Below are positions 48,061-60,748 of a stretch of 64,000 nt of DNA, piece by piece. Source of the DNA: Protula sp. h YS-2021. Lineage: Eukaryota > Annelida > Polychaeta > Sabellida > Serpulidae. Numbering within the stretch: position 1 is the first letter of the stretch; each line of letters starts with the position of its first letter. Under the pieces are notes generated by a model. It searched no databases. It was not told the origin of the DNA and worked only from the letters and a program-made list of their open reading frames with translations. A program made the translations under genes and the position numbers. The stretch covers positions 112,100,104 through 112,164,103 of the forward strand of contig OX457024.1 in NCBI GenBank assembly GCA_949752745.1, given 5' to 3'.

Positions 48061-48100
48061 CATGGCTTCATTTTTGTTGCAATTTACCTAATAAAAGACA

Positions 48101-48350
48101 TATGTATGGAATGCTGTTTTTACATTTAATGCCCAGAAGAAACTTTTAAAAGGCACATGTTGATATAAAATTTAACGAATTCTCAAATTCTGGACTTGAA
48201 AAATTGAGTTATTGATCTCAATAATGAAAAAAAAATGAGTTCAAGAATTGCATTTTTTTATGCAGTAAAAAACCAAAAGGAGGATTCTGTATGCAGGGCC
48301 CAGTCATTATTTTACTCAATATATAAATTAAAAAAAGTCTCATTCCATAA
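48101..48350. mobile_element. Second, decayed copy of the same MITE
   Basis: Begins tatgtatggaatgctgtttt tacatttaat, contains the same gagttattgatctcaataat phrases, and ends near ctcattccata. The right border is uncertain. Confidence 0.45.
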
Positions 48351-48737
48351 AAATGGTATCTAGAGTAAATTCTTGATATAATGAAAAAAAATTATTGAGC
48401 TCAAAATTCATATTTTGCTGTGAAATATTTCACTTTTGCCATCAAAATTTCAATTTTTGATCTGTAAAAATAAATTTTAGAGATCATTAAGAAATGTTTG
48501 ATATCAGTAAATACTTTTCACTTCAAAACTGATTCCTAAAAATAGTACAACAGAAAAAATGTCAGCAGGGTGGGTTAATAAATTGGCTATTTCTGATCAG
48601 AATCAACATTTCTTTCATAATTTCTCTAAAAATGCTACCATATTTGCTGATACAAATATAAGAAAATATTGGTTCTTAAATTATTTCAAAATACTAAAAA
48701 TTATTTCGGCCAAAAAAAACATTGCGGAACAAAATTA

Positions 48738-48865
48738 CATTGATATATGCATTACAAAACATTACATTATATCAAATTACGTCACGTTACATCACATCAC
48801 ATGGCATTACATGACATCACATTACATCACATTACAGCACATTATATCAAATTTTTACATTGCAT
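48738..48865. repeat. ACATCACATTAC short tandem repeat
   Basis: Degenerate 5-/10-bp units of cattacatca type. It gives a His/Tyr-rich frame that is an artefact. Confidence 0.7.
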
Positions 48866-49259
48866 TCCATTACACTGTCGTAATACAAACAAGAGATGTT
48901 GCAGTTCTTTTAACCACAAACTTAACATAATATTTATAATATGATAACATTCATTAGACATTTGGTCACTATCAGAACGTCCCAGGTATTGGTATCGGAC
49001 AATGTAATTTGCCAATAGCATACTACACGGAATTCGAAACTATGGAGTCCGGACGCTGTGCGATTAGCGGACTCAAGTTATCCAGTTATCTAATATCCTT
49101 TTGGAGTTACACATTAATTTGCTAAATATACACAAGTTGAAAAACTATAATGTTCAATTAAAAACACTACATTCACATTCAATAAACAAAGATATTAAAA
49201 AGCCGCAGAGCATTTATGGGGCCAAAGAACACTAAAATTTTGGTCTGGGAGAATCAAAA
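48866..49259. other. Gene-free DNA
   Basis: No feature recognised. Confidence 0.4.
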
Positions 49260-49512
49260 TATTCACAAAAGTTAACTACACAGTTAACTACACAGTTAAC
49301 TGATTCCGTCAAGTGCTCCACTAGCAACCAGTCCCAACATTCACAGAGGTTAACTGCATAGTTAGCTGATCCCGTCAACTGTCTCGTTTGAAACCAGAAC
49401 ACCCAAAAGTAAATTCAAAAATTTAACCTGTTTTTCAAACAAGCTAGAATTAGCTATCTCAACCGATTTTCTCTTCTAGGAGTATAGTTAACACAGTTAA
49501 CTTTTGTGAATA
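49260..49512. mobile_element. MITE with TTCACAAAAGTTAACT ends
   Basis: TATTCACAAAAGTTAACT at 49260-49277 is exactly inverted at 49495-49512. Taking TA as the target duplication leaves 16-bp perfect termini. The interior repeats gttaact(a)cacagttaact and contains a diverged internal copy of the end (acattcacagaggttaactg). 253 bp, non-coding, Tc1/mariner-like by its TA flanks. Confidence 0.75.
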
Positions 49513-51219
49513 CCGGATCACAATTCTGATTATTGAAGTAAATCTGCCCATAAACGATACAGCTTTGGATAATCCTAACAGCGCATATACAAATTATTGA
49601 AGCAGGCCGTTACTGTAAGTGAAATCGCGCCGTTCCCTTATGCAGTAATACCCCAAAGATCCGAGGCTATATGTACATGAAATACAAAAAAAAAAAAAAA
49701 AAAAAAAAAAAAAGAAACCGACTTAAAGCAGTATTTTCTAACTCCAGCAAAGTAACGTGGTTTGAAATTTGAAAGCAAATGATAAAGGATAAAAAACGTC
49801 TTGGTTATGCTGGAGGGTGGGGGTGGGTTTTTGTAGGGTGGTGGGGCAGAGAGTGGAATGGATTTTGGGGGATGTTGGTCAGAAAGCGTCCCCAACAGCT
49901 GGCGATTGACATCTGTAAGCCTTGCGAATCTGTCAATCCCACCTGGCGCAAAAATAACTTCTAGAAGGCTTACTAATTTTGAAATGTTCTGGTGAGCCAC
50001 TGTTTTTTTTTTTTTTTTTTTTTTTTGAGGTGCTTTGATCTCGTCGCAGAAGCAGCAGCGATATAACGGGCCGCCGAACAGTGCTATACAACCCCCCAAA
50101 AATACACATTGTAATGACTGCTATATACACAAAATTATCACAATTATGAGATGAAAAGATCACAAAAATTCACAGTCTGCTATGCGCTACCTTTTCTTCC
50201 CTCGGTCTATACTCCTTCAAAAAAAAAAAATAAAAAATAAAAACGAAAAGAAAAAAACGCTTAACTTCTAAAATCAATTAATGACAAATACATCGAAATA
50301 ACTTGTTATGTACATGGTAGATGACATTTAAACATTGACATATTTGTTGGATCACATACATAATGGATTAGGGGGGGGGCTCGGAGGCGGTCGGGGGGGG
50401 GGGGGGTTGTGGAGACGACAGCACAAAGGTGTATCAAACCAGTCCGCTTCGAATCTCCGAATATTACCACCAACATCTTTCTCCACCAATACCCCCCCAC
50501 CCCCCGCCCCCCAAAAAACTATCGAGTTTAGTTAATGACAAATACACCCAATAACTTGTTCTGTGTACGGTCCATGACTTCCAAGCATTCATATATTAAT
50601 TGCATCATATGCACAGTATAGACTAATAATAATAATAATAGTAACAATAATAATTGCTCCTGCTGAAAACTATACTTAACATTCCACATTTTACATATCG
50701 CTCGTCGCAAACCCATTTCAATGAAATATTCTCTTTTTTTCATTGAGCAGCATTTTATATAATGCGAGCCGAACATTGCTTAACAAGACAAAATTCACAT
50801 GGCTAATTTACATTATCGCTTTATACTATATTATATATACTATTATAAGTACTACAGTACACACGGAATGTCTACAAAGGTTATATAAAAAGCACATAAA
50901 TTTACAGAATCTGTAATCACTTTACACAATGAAATACCGCTGCTCCACATTCCAAGAGATAGTCAAAAGAAAATAACAATGTTACCATCGAGGCTATACG
51001 CTGTGTCAAATTTTCATGGGACAAGATGGTCAGCAGGGTGGAAAAGGGGGAGTGGGTGTTGGCGATAGACCAAATATATAGCATATGTTACATAAGTCCA
51101 ACATAGCGTGTGGCTATTAATAGCATACAAGTCAAGAGCTTGTCAACCCCCTCCCCCCCCCGCGCCGAAAAAAGAAAAAAAATCTTGCAGCCAAGATGTT
51201 AATCATATCATATAAACAG
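49513..51219. other. Gene-free DNA with homopolymers
   Basis: A-run at 49686-49713, T-run at 50003-50026, and G-rich and C-rich tracts at 50370-50407 and 50491-50513. Apparent Lys-, Pro- or Gly-rich frames cross these tracts and are not genes. Confidence 0.5.
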
Positions 51220-51256
<37 letters not shown>

Positions 51257-51302
51257 GTAATAATAATAATAATATTATTATTTTTATTATTATTATTATT
51301 AA
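51220..51302. repeat. (AAT)n / (ATT)n palindromic microsatellite
   Basis: AAT run that switches near 51272 to an ATT run, so it can fold into a hairpin. Confidence 0.9.
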
Positions 51303-51489
51303 CAAAAATAATGTCTATTTCTTTATAATACCTTTGATATAGTATTAACACTGCAACAATAATGATGACAATGATAAAAAGAAGACAACTAAAAATTACA
51401 AATTGTCACATTGTGAAAAAGAAAATTTTATTTGAGCTTCTATATTGAAATTAACATAAAAGGGTTATATTCTTTTATAGGTGTTCTAA

Positions 51490-51965
51490 GGTCCGTGCTC
51501 CTAGAATGACGTTACTGTGCTCCAATGTGGACACCACAAGCCAGTGCGTGCGAACAGCAGGTGTTTTATGTTCCACGTCACTCCCTTCACTGTGGATAAC
51601 AACTATGACGTCATAACGGAAACCAGGGCGCATGCGTTGGGACTTTAAAATTAACGCCAGTCCCTTAACTGTTCGTGTACGTCATAACGGACAGCATCAA
51701 ATAGTCCGGGCTGGAACACTAACGTCACTGTCTTCACTGAATACACAGCAATGACGTCATCATAGGAGTGACCAACCATTGCGCATGTCACTTCATTCAC
51801 CATGGATACACAATTGCGTCACTGTCGTCACCATGGATATACAAATACTATAACGGGCACTATGAGTCAGTGGGCATGCGCAGTGTATTGCTTTCCACGT
51901 CACTCTGGTCACCAAGGATACACAGACAAGATGCCATAACGAAGCCTATGATACATTGTGAGGGA
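51490..51965. repeat. Degenerate ~80-100-bp repeat with TGACGTCA and GCGCATGCG
   Basis: Phrases (c)cacgtcact..cttcac..(t)ggata.acaa, tatgacgtcataacgg and gcgcatgcg recur near 51575, 51660, 51725, 51790, 51830 and 51895. CRE-like and NRF1-like palindromes are thereby multiplied. It lies downstream of the beta-propeller gene. Confidence 0.55.
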
Positions 51966-52799
51966 CGCCAGGGCAGTCACAGGGCGGCCAATTCGCGTGA
52001 TTGATTTGTGCTTTACACGTGAAAATTATTTTCTTTTGTAATGGTGTATATTTGAACATTTTAACAAGCGTAAGCTAGCCTAGCATTGGTGGCAATATAG
52101 TAATTTGTGCATGGAACAAAAAAAAAGCATTCAAACTGTTCAAACAATCGGATATCAAATACTAAGTAGGTTTCAGCCAACCACATCTCAAGCAGTAGCC
52201 AAATGGCAGACATGAAGTCGCCTGTCATGCCCCATCCTTCTCTTGCTCCTCTCAGCCCCCCTCCCCCGCCCCCCTCCCCCACCCCCTCCCCCGCCCCCTC
52301 CCCCACCCCCCTCTGCAGACCCTCCCATTGTCCCTGACAAATGTGTGGTATATCAACTGTTAAGTAAATAAAAGACGTATGTGCCGTTTTCATTGTAATT
52401 GGTCATGATTGAAGGCAGCCGGGAAACATTAAATCGTTATTGTAAATTATATGAGCGCGGGGGTGAAGGGATGACGTGTGTGGGTGTGTGGGGCTCATTA
52501 AGCACACCTTAATCCCCCCCCCTCCTGTGTAGAAGTAACTGAGTTTTGTTGAAATTTTGTTGAAATTTTCCTCGTCTATAAAAAGACAAAAATGGGGCAA
52601 AGAAGTGGTGACATAAAGAATCAGAGACGCCGACACGTTATTTTTTTGCGTGTTGGGGGGGGGGGGCGGGGAGGGCGGGGAGGAGGAGGGGGAGATAGAT
52701 GGGTGGTGGTAGTGATAACGGGATTGAATTAACTGTGGGCAGGTATTATCGTGTTAGAATTTGCTTTTTTTTTGCACATCTGTATGATATGATTGTTTG
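51966..52799. other. 3' flank of the beta-propeller gene with G/C tracts
   Basis: C-rich tract at 52248-52318 and G-rich tract at 52655-52702, both with several runs of four or more. No polyadenylation signal could be placed with confidence and no gene was recognised. Confidence 0.45.
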
Positions 52800-53744
52800 T
52801 TAATTCATGTGTGGTAAGAAAAGTGTTAATTTGAGAGAAGAGAACATGCCATGCAGTACATACAGGCGGCCTGGTATATACACAGCATTGTGAACCCTGC
52901 CACCGCCGAACGACAGGGGAAGCACTGACCATTCATGATCACGGCTTAGCACTTGTAGACGGTTGTTCCTCTCATCCGCTATCAGCACATTGTCTGTGTC
53001 ATCGCTGTGGCACAAGCGTGGATGCTGTAACTCCCCAGGCTCCTCGTCACCCTCACGCCCCACAGTCTGCACGACCTCCCCGTCACCAGACACCACATAC
53101 ACTTTACCTTCATCACCACAGCATGCATATATGGCTTGACTTGTGACGAGCACTGTTACACGATGACCACCATCACACGGCAGCGGAATGACGCGGTGCC
53201 GCTGCCATGACTCAGTCCGTGTGTACACTTCTATGCTAGTATTGTTATTCATCAAGTCAAGCCGCACGGCGTACAGCTTATCCTCGTACGTTGTCACACT
53301 CCAATACAAGCCTGACGCGATCCTGCTGATTCTCTCACCTGAACACACGAGTTACAAACACAAGTTACAAAATCAGAATAGAAGAATTTTAACTTGAAAG
53401 CAAATCATGTGACGTAAATAACAGCATTTGTGAAGAATGGCATGGAATTTGTTCACACCTGTGAGCGTGAGATGGTAGAGACCTTCACGGGCAGCAGCAA
53501 CAAGTCCCGCGTTCTTCAGTTCTGTCACCTGGTATACGCTAGCCATGTCACCTGTGACAAAGCTGCCTATCTCCTCCAGCGCCTGGTTGTAGATGCACAC
53601 AGTATCGATACAACAGTAGTACAAGTATCCTCCTATCAGTGATAACGCAGGGTAGTAAAATGATATTTTCTTCACGCTAACACTCCTATGCTCGTACCAT
53701 GTAAGCTCGTGCAGCCGAGAGAGACGCCAGTAAGGACACCATAT
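52800..53744 (-). CDS. NHL-like beta-propeller protein, two 3' exons
   Basis: Exon 53744-53459 and exon 53338-52800 (minus strand) join in phase (CTCACAG | GTGAG; phase 1), with a good acceptor before the first (tgtgtgttgtag). The 275-residue product is a chain of about six ~45-residue beta-propeller blades: SLIGGYLYYCCIDTVCIYNQ, NAGLVAAAREGLYHLTLTG, RIASGLYWSVTTYEDKLYAV, TVLVTSQAIYACCGDEGKVY, an NHL-type blade DDTDNVLIADERNNRLQVLS, and GRLYVLHGMFSSLKL before the stop. No signal peptide or membrane helix is seen. NHL/TRIM-like propellers bind protein or RNA partners. Whether a RING or B-box precedes it cannot be told, because upstream exons are not in sight; the 5' side runs into the 11-bp satellite. 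No internal stop or frameshift, so probably functional. Family call from blade pattern only. Confidence 0.75.
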
Positions 53745-54339
53745 CTACAACACACAAACAAAAACAAGAAATGAGTATTGTGAAGGCATGATAAAAACGC
53801 CGCAGTGGTAAATAAACTGATTTATCCCGAAATAGTTGCGAGTTGTTCAGTGGAATAAGCAAGGTTTTTTTGAGATGAAATAAGTTTTGATTCCGTATTG
53901 CATTTGGCACAAATTCTAAAAAAAAATGGCAGTGATGGTTAACTGAATGTTTTAAGCATATAGTCTCGCTTCTGCTGAACCCAACCCCCCTCCCCCACCC
54001 CACCGCACCCCATCCTGTGTAAATTTAACTGTTTGCACCGGTACATTACCAAACATTACAAATAGAGGTTGTGTGTCGCTTCTACGTCAAACAGTGAACG
54101 ATTTTGCTGCGTTGTAATTATGCAAGAAAGAAAAGGTGTAGAAAGGACTAAGGCGTAAATTTTGATTTTTGTGATGAAATAATAAAATGAATAAATATAT
54201 ACATAATAAATGTATTGAGCCATTTTTCGGGTTGTGATTTCATACTTATGTTGCATCTCGTGAAACTTGTATCTTGCTTTGTTTTATAACGAGGTGTCTG
54301 CTTGAATAATTACTAGTGCGAAAACTGCAAGTATATATG
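53745..54339. other. Upstream intron or flank of the beta-propeller gene
   Basis: A pyrimidine-rich minus-strand tract leads to the acceptor at 53745-53746. The C-rich run at 53988-54010 gives a spurious frame. No upstream exon identified. Confidence 0.5.
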
Positions 54340-55807
54340 ATACATATATAAAATAGGTAGATATACTAGAGATATAGGAGAGATACAACAGATATACTAC
54401 AGATACCTACATATATAATAGGAATGTAATAGAGATATAATGGGGATATAATGGAGACATAATAGAGATATAATAGCGATATGCTAGAGCTATACTAGAC
54501 ATCTCTTGTGTCTCCCTAGTATATCTCTAATTTATCTCTAATACATCTTCAGCATATCTATTTTCTATGTATATTATATATATATACATGTTATAGGTAT
54601 ATTATGTCCATACTATATCTATATTACATATTTATTACCTCTCTGTTATATCTCTACTACATATCTAGTATATGCCCAGTGTATTCTATTTTCTCTCTAT
54701 TGTCTCTCTGGTATACCTCAAGTGTATCTCTGCTATACCTCTATTATATCTGTATTATATCTATACTGTATTTACATTATATCTGTAATATATCTACATT
54801 ATATCTAACGACATTTAATGATTGCTCACTCCACATTATATCTAAAATATATCTTAGTTGTTACACATTACATCTATATTATATCCCTATTATATTTACA
54901 TTATATCTATTTGAGATATATGTTATGTCTATATTATATCTACAATATTTCTACGATATATCTACATTATATTTACATTAATCTTGATTATATCTATTAT
55001 CTCTCTATATTATATCTACATTATATCTTCAGTATGTTTTTATCTGCATTCGATATACGTCATAAATATTTCTATATCTAATTTATATCCACATTATGTC
55101 TACATTACATCTTTATTATATTTATATGATATCTAGATTTTATCTACATCATACTTACATTATGCTTACGTTATGCCTATATTAACCTCATATTTACATT
55201 ATATTTACATTACATCTATCTTATATCTACATGATATCTGTATTATATGTACATTATTTCAATATTATATCTGCATTATATTTATGATATATCTGCATAA
55301 CATCGACAGTATATCTGCATTATATTCCTATTATATTTACATTATCTGTGTTATACCCTACAAATTCTTCGACGTCGGAGATGCATATAAAATGCGTCGG
55401 CAATATCGGCAACATACGTCGGATATACGCATATTTTTTCCGTTTTGCTCATCGTTTATTAGTCGTTTATGCGCATATTTTCCGACGAAGCTTTTTATGC
55501 ATATATTCGACGCATATCCGACGTATTACCAACCGTCGGCTATACGTCAGTTATACGTCGGTTATACGTTTATATTCCGATGCATTTTATACGTATAAAA
55601 TGCATATTTCCGACCAAGTGACAATCGGAAAATATGCGTTTTTTAGACGCATAAAAAATGCGGGTGCGCATTTGAAAAAAATGTTTCTAACCTTAACTGA
55701 CCCATTGAACCCATACCAACCATTCATAATTCACATATTCATGCATACACCATAGCATATTTAATATACAACATAGCATATTTATATATTTTAACTAAAC
55801 ACTAGTA

Positions 55808-55880
55808 CTTACTCGGATTTGAACCGGGGACCTCTTGCATCCTAGGCGCGGAACATACCTCTACTCCACGGCGGCTGGTG
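55808..55880 (-). repeat. tRNA-like sequence (SINE head)
   Basis: On the minus strand: gccgtggagtagaggta (A-box-like), ccgcgcctaggatgc (anticodon-arm-like) and ccccggttcaaatccgag (B box, T-arm pairs 4 of 5). The anticodon stem pairs poorly, so it is more likely a tRNA-derived repeat than a gene. It lies inside the transposon. Confidence 0.45.
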
Positions 55881-56120
55881 CTGTCTCGGCAGTGTAATTT
55901 AGTGGTCTAATGTTTCTATTTCATCCCAAAATGTTTACCTCTTACATTTTCGTTTTTTTTGTTACCGATGGCGCTTTTAAATTTAGTTATTTGTATTGTC
56001 TTTTCCTCCTTTATGTTTGCTGAGGGATAGTTTATTGCGGCAAATGATAATTTTCAAGTATATTCATAATGCTCCACTATTGATTCTTCATAATGTCCCC
56101 TACAGAACGTCAATCGATAA

Positions 56121-56640
56121 ATTTCCGACGTCGAATAAGCATCGGAAAATATGCGTTTTATAGACGTATAAAAAATACATATAATACACGTTGGCAATAT
56201 CGGCATCTTTTTTCCGATGCATTTCCGACGTCGTTTATACATAGGAAAATATGCGCTTTATAGACGTATAAAATGATACGTATAATGTACGATTGCAATA
56301 TCGGCATCTTTTTTCCGATGTATTCTCGACGTCGTTTATACATAGGGAAATATTCGTTTTATAGATGTTTTAAAAAATATGTATAATACGCGTTGGCAAC
56401 ATCGGCATCTTTTTTCCGATGTATTTCCAACGTCGTTTATACATAGGAAAATATTCGTTTTATAGACGCATAAAATAATACGTATAATATACGATTGCAA
56501 TATCGGCATCTTTTTTTCCGATGTATTTCCGACGTCGTTTATACATAGGAAAATATGCGTTTTGTAGACGTTTAAAAAATACGTATAATACGCGTTGGAA
56601 ATATCGGCATCTTTTTTTCCGACGCATTTTCGATGCATAT
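56121..56640. repeat. 101-bp tandem array with alternating unit types
   Basis: Units begin at 56121, 56221, 56322, 56423 and 56525, with a partial one at 56626 (spacings 100-102 bp). Each holds atttccgacgtcg, ttatacataggaaaatatgc, ttttatagacgtataaaa and atatcggcatctttttt. Units 1, 3 and 5 carry acgcgttggcaa; units 2 and 4 carry acgattgcaa. The array is thus a ~202-bp two-unit higher-order repeat. Confidence 0.9.
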
Positions 56641-59600
56641 ACGATGTTTCTAAAAATGCATATATATTCCGCCGTATATCCGACGTATAAACGATGCTTC
56701 AAATCCGCTGCCAACGCTGCCGATGCAATTTAGAGATTAACGACGTCGTCAGTTTTGTAGGCAGTTTTGTAGGGTACCTGCATTATATCTAAATTATAGG
56801 TACATTACATTTACATTAAAGTTATATTATATCTACATTATACCTATATTACATGTATATTATATCTGCATTATATCGACATTATATCTGTATTCTATCT
56901 AAATTATATCTAAATTTCATCTCTTTTATATCTAAATTATATCTATATTTTCTGTTTACATCTAAATTATATCTACATTGTATTTGTATTATATCTACAT
57001 AATGTCTACATAAAATCTGAAATATTTCTACTTCGATCTATAGTATGTCTAAATTATATTAACATTATATCTGTGCTATATCTAAATGATATCTAAGTTA
57101 TATTTCTATTATATCCATATGATATGTACATTATATTTATACTATATCTACATTATATCTATATTACATCTGCATCATGTCTACATTATATCTTCATATG
57201 TCTTCATTGTATCCATATTATATCTATTATATTTATATTTTATCTACATTTTATCAGTATAATATCTAAGTTATATCCAAATTATATCTGCCTTTGATAT
57301 TTATTATACCTACATTATACCTATATTTTATCTTCACTATGCCCATTATATCTACGTTATATCTACATTTTATGTACGTTATAAATATTTTATATCTACA
57401 TAATATCTATATTGCATCTGCGTTATATCTATATAATATCTAAACCAATCTACATTATTCCTGCATAATATCTAAAAATACTGATATTTTTCTATGTTTT
57501 ATCCATAGTAGATCTACATTCTATTTGCATTATCTCTATTATATCTGTATTATATCTATATGATATCTACATTATGTCTAAGTTATATCTACACGACATC
57601 TACCTATATATATACATTTTATGTATATTATGTATATTATATCAAAATGGTATCTATATTTATCTACATTTTATGTATATTATGTATATTATATCAACAT
57701 GATATCTATATTTATATTATATTTAAATTAACGATACGTTATATCTGCATTATATCTAGAATATATCCATATTATATCTACATTATATCGATATTATATC
57801 TACATTGTATCCAAATTTAATCTATATTATATCTTCATTTTTTCTACATGTTACCTACATTATATATGCATTATATCTTTATTGTATCTACATTATATCT
57901 ACATTAAATCTACATTTAATCTACATGATATCTATGTTATATCTACATTATGTCTACAATATATCTACATCATACCTACATTATATGTGTAATATCTCTA
58001 AATAATTTTTCTAGTATTCTTACATTGTATTATGTCTACATTATATCTACGGTATGTCTACATAATGTCTATATTGTACCTATTTTATATCTTCATTATA
58101 TCCATATTATATCTACACTATATCCACTTTGTATCTTCATTTTATGTATATTATACCAACATTATATTTACATTATATTTACATTATATCTGTATTATAT
58201 CTGCCTTTTATATCATTCCTGTATTACGCCTACATTATACCTTCATTATATATTTATCATAGCAGCATCATATCTACATCATATGTTTTTTCATTTTTTC
58301 ATCCTTATTTTATCTCATTTATATCTATATTACATCTACATTACATCTACATTTCATCTATGTTATATCTACCATTATGCCTATGTTATTTTTATGTTAT
58401 ATCTATATTATATCTATATGATATCCACATTATATCTACATCATGTTGACATGATAACTATATTATATCTATATGATATAGACATTATATCTACATTATA
58501 TTTACACTACATCTTTATTATATCTTAATGATATTGGCATTATATGTACACTATATCTATACAATATCTGCATTATATCTACGTGAGAGCTATATGATAT
58601 CTATATTAAATCTACAGTATATCTATGATATGTCTACATAACATCGACATTATATCGACAATATATCTATGTTATTTCTACGATATATTTACATTATACC
58701 TACATTATCTATATTGTATAAACATTACATCTAAATCATATATGTATTATATCTACATTATGTCTGTGTTGTATCTAAATTCTATCTGCATTATATTTGT
58801 ATTATATCTAAATTATATCTATGGTATATATGTAGTATATCAAAATGAAATCTGCGATATATCTTGATTACACGTGTATCATATCTACGTCATGTGTGCC
58901 TTATATTTATGAAAAATCTTCATTATATCTGCATTATATCTACATTATATCTATATAAAATGTACATTTTATGTATTTTTATGTTTTCATTTTATCTGCA
59001 TTGTATCAAAATTACACGTACATTATCTCTGTAAGACATCTACATTTTATGTACATAATTTCCATATTATATCAATATTATATCTACATTATAACCAAAA
59101 CATATCTACACTATATTTACATAATATCTGTATTATATGTGCACTATATTTGCATTATACATGCATTATTTCCATATTATATTTGTATTGTATCTATGTT
59201 ATATCTATAATATATTTGCATTATATCTTCAATCTTCAGTGTATCTACACTATATCTATGTCATATCAGAATTATGTCTACATTACATCTGCATTATATC
59301 TGCATAAAATCTGCAATATGTCTACTTCTATCTACATTATATCTAAACTATATCAACATTATATTTGTGTTATATCTAAATGATATCGACATTTTATCTG
59401 TATTATATCTGCATGATATCTACATGATATCTTCATTATATATGGCTACATTGTATCCATATTATATCTATAGTATATCTACATTTTATCAGAATAATAT
59501 CTAAATTATATCGATATCATGTCCGCTTTTTTTCTTTACTATAGGTATAGTATACCTACATTATATGACCATTATAGCTATATCTATATATGTTGCATCT

Positions 59601-60231
59601 ACATTATATCTATGTTACATTTACGTTTTATCTGTATAATAGCCAAGTCACATCTGTATTATTCCTGTATAATATCTAAATTATGCCTACATTTTATCTA
59701 CATTATATCTAAATTATGTTTGCATTATATCCATTTTGCATCTACATTATATCTATATTGTATCTACATTATGTTTATTTTATGCCTACGTTTTATCTAT
59801 ATTATATCTACATTATACTTACAGTATATCTGTACTATATTTCACTGTATCTACATTACGTCTACATGATATTTACATTATATTTACACTATATTCATAT
59901 TATACCTATATCATATTTCATATTATGTCTATATACCTACAATATATGTAAATTTGATCCTTATTGTAGCTATAGTATATCTACACTATATCTGCATCAT
60001 ATCTACATTTTATCTGTATTGTATCTATAATATATCTACACTCTATCTGCACTTTTTGTACATTTAATCTACATTATATCTATATTATATCTATATGACA
60101 TCTTAGTTATATCTATATCAGATCTATGTTATATTTACATTACATCTACATTACATCTGTATTATATCTATATTTTACCTAAATTATATCTGCATAACAT
60201 ATCGTTATTATACCTGCATTATACGATATAG

Positions 60232-60290
<59 letters not shown>
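60232..60290. repeat. (AT)n microsatellite within the satellite
   Basis: AT dinucleotide run that grows out of degenerate satellite units, followed by three ttatctgcatatta echoes. Confidence 0.9.
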
Positions 60291-60294
<4 letters not shown>

Positions 60295-60657
60295 CTGCAT
60301 ATTATATATATATGCATATTATCTGCATATTATATGCATATTATATCGCTGTCACATGTATGTTATTTTATATCTTCATTTCATCTATATTGCATTTACA
60401 TGATATCTGTAGAATATCTGCAGTATATCTTATATCTATTCTAGACCTATATTAATTCCCTATATCTTCGTTACATGTAGGTTCTGTGTTATATCTGCAT
60501 GAAATCTATATGATATGTAGATGATGTCTCCGTGGTATCTCTCTGATTCTTGTGTTATACTTCGCTTATTTCTGTATTCTGCTTCTAGTATATCTGTGTT
60601 ATATCTCTCATAGTTCTTTTATATCTCTATTATATGTACGTTATATCTATCTAACAT

Positions 60658-60661
<4 letters not shown>

Positions 60662-60746
<85 letters not shown>
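60662..60746. repeat. (AT)n microsatellite within the satellite
   Basis: AT dinucleotide run of about 85 bp near the right edge of the array. Confidence 0.9.

Positions 60747-60748
<2 letters not shown>

Larger units (their letters stand above)
55356..56774. mobile_element. TA-flanked DNA transposon inside the satellite
   Basis: Starts TA|CCCTACAAATTCTTCGAC and ends gacgtcgtcagttttgtaggcagTTTTGTAGGG|TA. The ends are inverted (CCCTACAAA), followed by gacgtcg in both, and TA is duplicated. Length 1419 bp. Satellite sequence continues on both sides, so insertion is clear. The interior holds gcatataaaatgcg and gtcggcaatatcggc phrases, a tRNA-like piece at about 55808-55880 and a 101-bp tandem array. 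No transposase; non-autonomous, Tc1/mariner-like by its TA. Confidence 0.85.

Noticed and set aside
49638..50163. Overlapping 153- and 76-codon minus-strand frames
   Set aside because: Both cross the A- and T-homopolymers at 49686 and 50003, with Lys/Phe runs and no domain.
54604..55081. Start of a gene upstream of the beta-propeller exons
   Set aside because: Plus-strand frames here are satellite translations and the beta-propeller gene is on the minus strand.
55808..55880. Functional tRNA gene on the minus strand
   Set aside because: B box is good but the D and anticodon arms pair poorly, and it sits inside a transposon.
57560..60030. Tyr/Ile-rich multi-pass membrane proteins
   Set aside because: Product of the 11-bp satellite, which is stop-free on the plus strand in all frames.
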